Of a stretch of DNA of 13,273 nucleotides, positions 10,590 to 13,273 are shown one piece after another. The stretch is from contig JALUED010000066.1 in NCBI GenBank assembly GCA_027053145.1, positions 1 through 13,273 on the forward strand. The letters are read 5' to 3'. Both the position numbers and the translations under genes were made by a program. The stretch comes from Thermaceae bacterium (lineage in GTDB: Bacteria; Deinococcota; Deinococci; Deinococcales; Marinithermaceae). The notes beneath the pieces are model-generated. The model worked only from the letters and a program-made list of their open reading frames with translations. It was not told the origin of the DNA and made no database searches. Numbering within the stretch: the stretch's first letter is position 1; every line of letters starts with the position of its first letter.

Positions 10590-12203
10590 CTAGCCGTCTT
10601 CCAGGTTCGCCCGCAGCCGCTTCGCTTCGTTCTCGAGGGCCCATAGCCTTTCCACCTTGGCCTCAAGCGCCTCGAGCGCCCCCTGGATCCGCTCGCAGTC
10701 GGGGCGGTAGAGCGCCCGGAAGCGCTCGGCGCTTTTTTCGAGCTCCTCGGCGAGGGCTTTTTCGAGGGCGGTCTCGAGCTCCTCCCGGATCGCCGCGAGC
10801 CTCCGCTTGAACGCCCGAAGCGCGGCCTCCCGCCGGCGGGGGAGGACCGAGAGGCCAAGGATGGCGGCGGCGAGGCCGGCGGTGAGGCCGGTGACGTCGG
10901 CGGCGAGGCCGTGAAGCAAAAGGGCGATCAGCGCCCCAAGCCCCACCGCCCCCGCCTCGACCAGGGCGGTGGCCTTGAGGGCGGCTTCGACCCGGCCTTG
11001 GACGAAGGCGGCCTCGGCCTCCGGCGAGAAGCGGGCGAGCGCTTTTTGGAGCCTTGCCCTGAGGTCCTCTGCTTCCTCGGGTTCGATCGGCCGCCCGGTC
11101 TGGATCAGGTCGAGGGCGGAGGCGAGGAGGTCCCGCTCGCGCCGGCCGATCCAGGCCAGGGCGTCGGTGAGCTCGAGCACGAGCTGTTCCTCGGCGTTTT
11201 GGATCACCTCGGCCTCGAAGCTTTTTTGCACCCGGCTCGCGTTCAAAAGGTCGAGGATCCGTCCGAGCCGCACGTGTTCCTTGAACCAGCGCTCGCCCCG
11301 CTTTTCGATCTCGGCGAAGACCTGGGCGAGCCGCGCCTTGCGCCCGGCGAAATCCTCCTGGGTTTGCCGGAGGTGGCGCTTTAGCAGGGCGTCCAGCGTC
11401 CGGCAGCGCTCGGCCTCGGCGAGCAGGCGCTTGCGCTCGGCGGAAAGCCGCGCTTGGCCTTCCTCGAGGAGCCTTTGGAGCACCCCGAGGGGGCTCGATA
11501 GCTTGAGGCGGGTGGCTTCGTGCTTTAGCACCTCGCGGATCTTGGCCTCGAGCTCGGCCAAGCCCTCCCCCGTCTTCGCGCTCACCAGGAAGACCGGCGG
11601 CAAGAGGCCCAGCGTCTCCCGGGCCTTCTCGAGGACGAAGGCGCGGACCTCCTCCTTTTCCGCCTCGTTCAGGAGGTCGGCCTTGTTCACCACCAGGACG
11701 ACCTTCTTGCCCCAGGCGCGAATCAGCTCCAAAAACCGCCGCTCGCTCTCGGCGTAGGGGCGGTCAGCGCTGGTGGTGAAGAGGATCAGGTCGGCCCGGG
11801 GGAGGAAGGCCTCGGTGAGCTGCTGGTGGCGGCGGATCACCGCGTTGGTCCCCGGGGTGTCCACGAAGCGGAGCGTCTTCAAAAGTTCGTGGGGGAAGCG
11901 AACGAGGACCAGGTCCTCGCTGAGGGCCTCGGTGCCCTCGCCGTAGGCGATGAGCTGGATCTTGTCGGTCGTCGGGGTGACCCCCTCTTGCAAAAGCGGC
12001 GCGCCGAGGAGGGCGTTTAAAAGCGCGGACTTCCCGGAGTTGAACTCGCCCGCGACCACCAGCAAAAAGGGCCCCTCGAGGTCCAAAAGCGCCTGCTTTA
12101 AGGGCGCGGTCTCGACCCCGAGGGGGGCAAGGGCCTCGAGCCCCTCGGCGAGCAGCGCCCGCACCGCCTCGGCCTTGGCGACGAGTTCCGGGTCCAGCCG
12201 CAC
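10590..12203 (-). CDS. Dynamin-like large GTPase (bacterial dynamin-like protein)
   Basis: Predicted membrane-remodelling GTPase of 537 residues. The G domain shows all motifs: G1 GEFNSGKS (52-59), G2 threonines in TPTTDK (77-81), G3 DTPG (115-118), G4 NKAD (173-176) and G5 SAK (208-210). A long helical stalk rich in Glu, Arg and Lys follows (about 215-410). A hydrophobic hairpin at 412-431 and 436-454 resembles the membrane-inserting paddle of bacterial dynamins. A coiled-coil tail completes the protein (460-537). It is a single gene, not the tandem pair seen in some bacteria. The GTG start lies 4 nt after the upstream DUF123 stop with only a weak GTAGGG, so translation is likely coupled. 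The exact role (membrane fusion, repair, stress or phage defence) cannot be told from sequence. Confidence 0.85.
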   Translation of the reverse strand: MRLDPELVAKAEAVRALLAEGLEALAPLGVETAPLKQALLDLEGPFLLVVAGEFNSGKSALLNALLGAPLLQEGVTPTTDKIQLIAYGEGTEALSEDLVLVRFPHELLKTLRFVDTPGTNAVIRRHQQLTEAFLPRADLILFTTSADRPYAESERRFLELIRAWGKKVVLVVNKADLLNEAEKEEVRAFVLEKARETLGLLPPVFLVSAKTGEGLAELEAKIREVLKHEATRLKLSSPLGVLQRLLEEGQARLSAERKRLLAEAERCRTLDALLKRHLRQTQEDFAGRKARLAQVFAEIEKRGERWFKEHVRLGRILDLLNASRVQKSFEAEVIQNAEEQLVLELTDALAWIGRRERDLLASALDLIQTGRPIEPEEAEDLRARLQKALARFSPEAEAAFVQGRVEAALKATALVEAGAVGLGALIALLLHGLAADVTGLTAGLAAAILGLSVLPRRREAALRAFKRRLAAIREELETALEKALAEELEKSAERFRALYRPDCERIQGALEALEAKVERLWALENEAKRLRANLEDG

Positions 12204-12207
12204 GGCC

Positions 12208-12654
12208 CTACCTTACCCAAACCCGGCCGCGAAGGTCGGAAAGCCGCGCGTGGGCTAGGAAGAAAAGGTGGCTTTTGGCACCGCTGTCGCTTGCGCCAAA
12301 GTCCGGGGCGGCCACCCTGGCCCCGAGCCCTAGGAGCCTGGGAAGCAGCCGGGCCTCGCTTTCGCCAAAAAAGAGCAGGGCGCCGACGAGCCGGGCGGAC
12401 TCGGCCTCGAGGAGACGGTCAATGTGCCAAAAGAGGGCGCCCTTCCTTCCTTGGGCTTTGGGGAAGCGCGCTTTGAAGGCGGCGAGGGAGGGGTGGGGCG
12501 GTCCTTTGAGCCTCCTTGCGTGGCGGAGGAGCCTTGGGCCAAAGCCCCGCATCGCGCTCCCCAGGTAGACGAGCTCCCCGGGGGCGATCCGGAAGCGGCC
12601 GAGCTCGAGGGGCGCTTGGAGCTCGATAAGGAGCAGGTAGGCCCCGCCCTTCAT
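12208..12654 (-). CDS. DUF123 / Uri-superfamily (GIY-YIG-like) protein
   Basis: A 148-residue protein matching the DUF123 family, described as Uri-superfamily endonucleases by homology only. Visible signatures are KGGAYLLLI at the N-terminus, LVYLGSAMRG (28-37), an RLLRHAR helix, WHIDRLL (76-82) and FGASDSGAKSHLFFL (119-133). In the family the last motif usually reads like GSSDCxCxSHLF; here both cysteines are replaced (DSGAK). Whether it still has nuclease activity is unknown, and many members have no tested function. Its ATG overlaps the stop of the acyl-CoA synthetase gene (ATGA), and the GTPase gene begins 4 nt after its stop, so it is the middle gene of a coupled operon. Confidence 0.8.
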   Translation of the reverse strand: MKGGAYLLLIELQAPLELGRFRIAPGELVYLGSAMRGFGPRLLRHARRLKGPPHPSLAAFKARFPKAQGRKGALFWHIDRLLEAESARLVGALLFFGESEARLLPRLLGLGARVAAPDFGASDSGAKSHLFFLAHARLSDLRGRVWVR

Positions 12655-13273
12655 GCCCGCGCCCGCTTGATCGCCTCCAGGGCCTCGGGGTTTTCGAGCG
12701 CCGAGGTGTCGCCGGTCTCTTCCCCGAGGTAGGCGGCCTTGATCAGCCGCCGCATCACCTTGGCGTTTCGCGTCTTGGGCAGGTCGGGGACGAAGATCAC
12801 CCGGTCGGGGGCAAGCGGCTTCCCGATCCGCTCGGCGACCTTTTGGATGATCGCCTCCGCGAGGGCCTCGCTGGGTTCGAAGCCGGGGTTCAGGACGACG
12901 AAGACCACCGGCACCTCGCCCTTGACCGGGTGGGGCACGCCGATCGCCCCCGCCTCCTTCACCGCCGGGTGGGCCACCGCCGCCGACTCGATCTCGGCGG
13001 GACCGATCCGCTTGCCGGCGACCTTCAGCGTGTCGTCGGAGCGACCGAGGATGAACCAGTGGCCCTCCTCGTCCACCATCGCCCAGTCGCCGTGGACCCA
13101 GACGTTTTCAAACCGGCTCCAGTAGGTCTTCTCGTAGCGCTCGGGGTCCCGCCAGAACCCCTTGGTCATGCCGGGCCAGGGGGCGAGGACGGCGAGCTCG
13201 CCGACCTGGCCCACCACCGGCTTCCCGGCGTCGTCGAGGACCGCCGCCTTCATCCCGGGGGCGGGGGTGTTGA
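12651..13273 (-). CDS. Acetyl-/acyl-CoA synthetase (AMP-forming), C-terminal part
   Basis: The C-terminal 206 residues of an AMP-dependent ligase that activates acetate or a short acyl acid to its CoA thioester. The frame is open at the window's right edge, so the N-terminal two thirds lie outside. Visible are the Acs-like end of the large domain (GELAVLAPWPGMTKGFWRDPERY), GDWAMVDEEGHWFILGRSDDTLKVAGKRIGPAEIE containing the hinge and core A8, and PKTRNAKVMRR with the catalytic lysine of core A10. That lysine is the usual acetylation target in Acs. The site reads NAK rather than the SGK of typical Acs, a variant I associate with an acyl-CoA synthetase subgroup, so the substrate may not be acetate. 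It ends by overlapping the DUF123 start. Confidence 0.88.
   Translation of the reverse strand, partial: NTPAPGMKAAVLDDAGKPVVGQVGELAVLAPWPGMTKGFWRDPERYEKTYWSRFENVWVHGDWAMVDEEGHWFILGRSDDTLKVAGKRIGPAEIESAAVAHPAVKEAGAIGVPHPVKGEVPVVFVVLNPGFEPSEALAEAIIQKVAERIGKPLAPDRVIFVPDLPKTRNAKVMRRLIKAAYLGEETGDTSALENPEALEAIKRARA

Noticed and set aside
10969..11757. 262-codon plus-strand open frame opposite the GTPase gene
   Set aside because: Ser/Arg-rich antisense shadow; the minus-strand frame has complete GTPase motifs.

Overview
The window is a GC-rich bacterial chromosome segment that looks like Deinococcota, most likely a thermophile of the Thermaceae (Thermus, Oceanithermus or Marinithermus type). This is inferred from the very high G/C at third codon positions, frequent TTG and GTG starts behind strong GGAGG-type ribosome binding sites, a B12-dependent class II ribonucleotide reductase, a 101-residue omega subunit and a SpeD-type polyamine gene. 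No species can be named from the sequence alone. I see no phage, IS element, CRISPR array, tRNA or rRNA.

Left block (30-6422): on the minus strand, a class II ribonucleotide reductase (nrdJ) reads leftwards from a divergent control region. That region (2967-3123) carries a strong NrdR box and a weaker second one exactly 31 bp away. On the plus strand gmk, rpoZ and coaBC are packed with an overlap and a 1-nt gap. argR follows behind a perfect TATAAT, and a MarC-family membrane protein abuts it. nrdJ and gmk both serve nucleotide supply, rpoZ is the omega subunit of RNA polymerase, and coaBC makes 4'-phosphopantetheine for CoA.

Middle (6429-10522): speD (S-adenosylmethionine decarboxylase, polyamine synthesis) reads leftwards, with its own intrinsic terminator and a consensus promoter (TTGACA-17-CATAAT). 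A 335-bp divergent intergenic region containing a 13-bp direct repeat separates it from sdhC-sdhD-sdhA-sdhB. This operon encodes a complete four-subunit succinate:quinone oxidoreductase and ends in a UUCG-capped hairpin.

Right block (10590-13273, all minus strand): the 3' end of an acetyl-/acyl-CoA synthetase gene, a DUF123 (Uri-superfamily) gene overlapping it by ATGA, and a dynamin-like GTPase gene 4 nt further on. The spacing suggests one translationally coupled transcript.

Most of the window is conserved housekeeping DNA. The points most worth a second look are the NrdR box pair, a CoaBC whose decarboxylase half has no cysteine, the repeated motif between speD and sdhC, the matching haem-binding motifs of SdhC and SdhD, and the acyl-CoA synthetase/DUF123/dynamin cluster. 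I found no clearly new multi-gene system.
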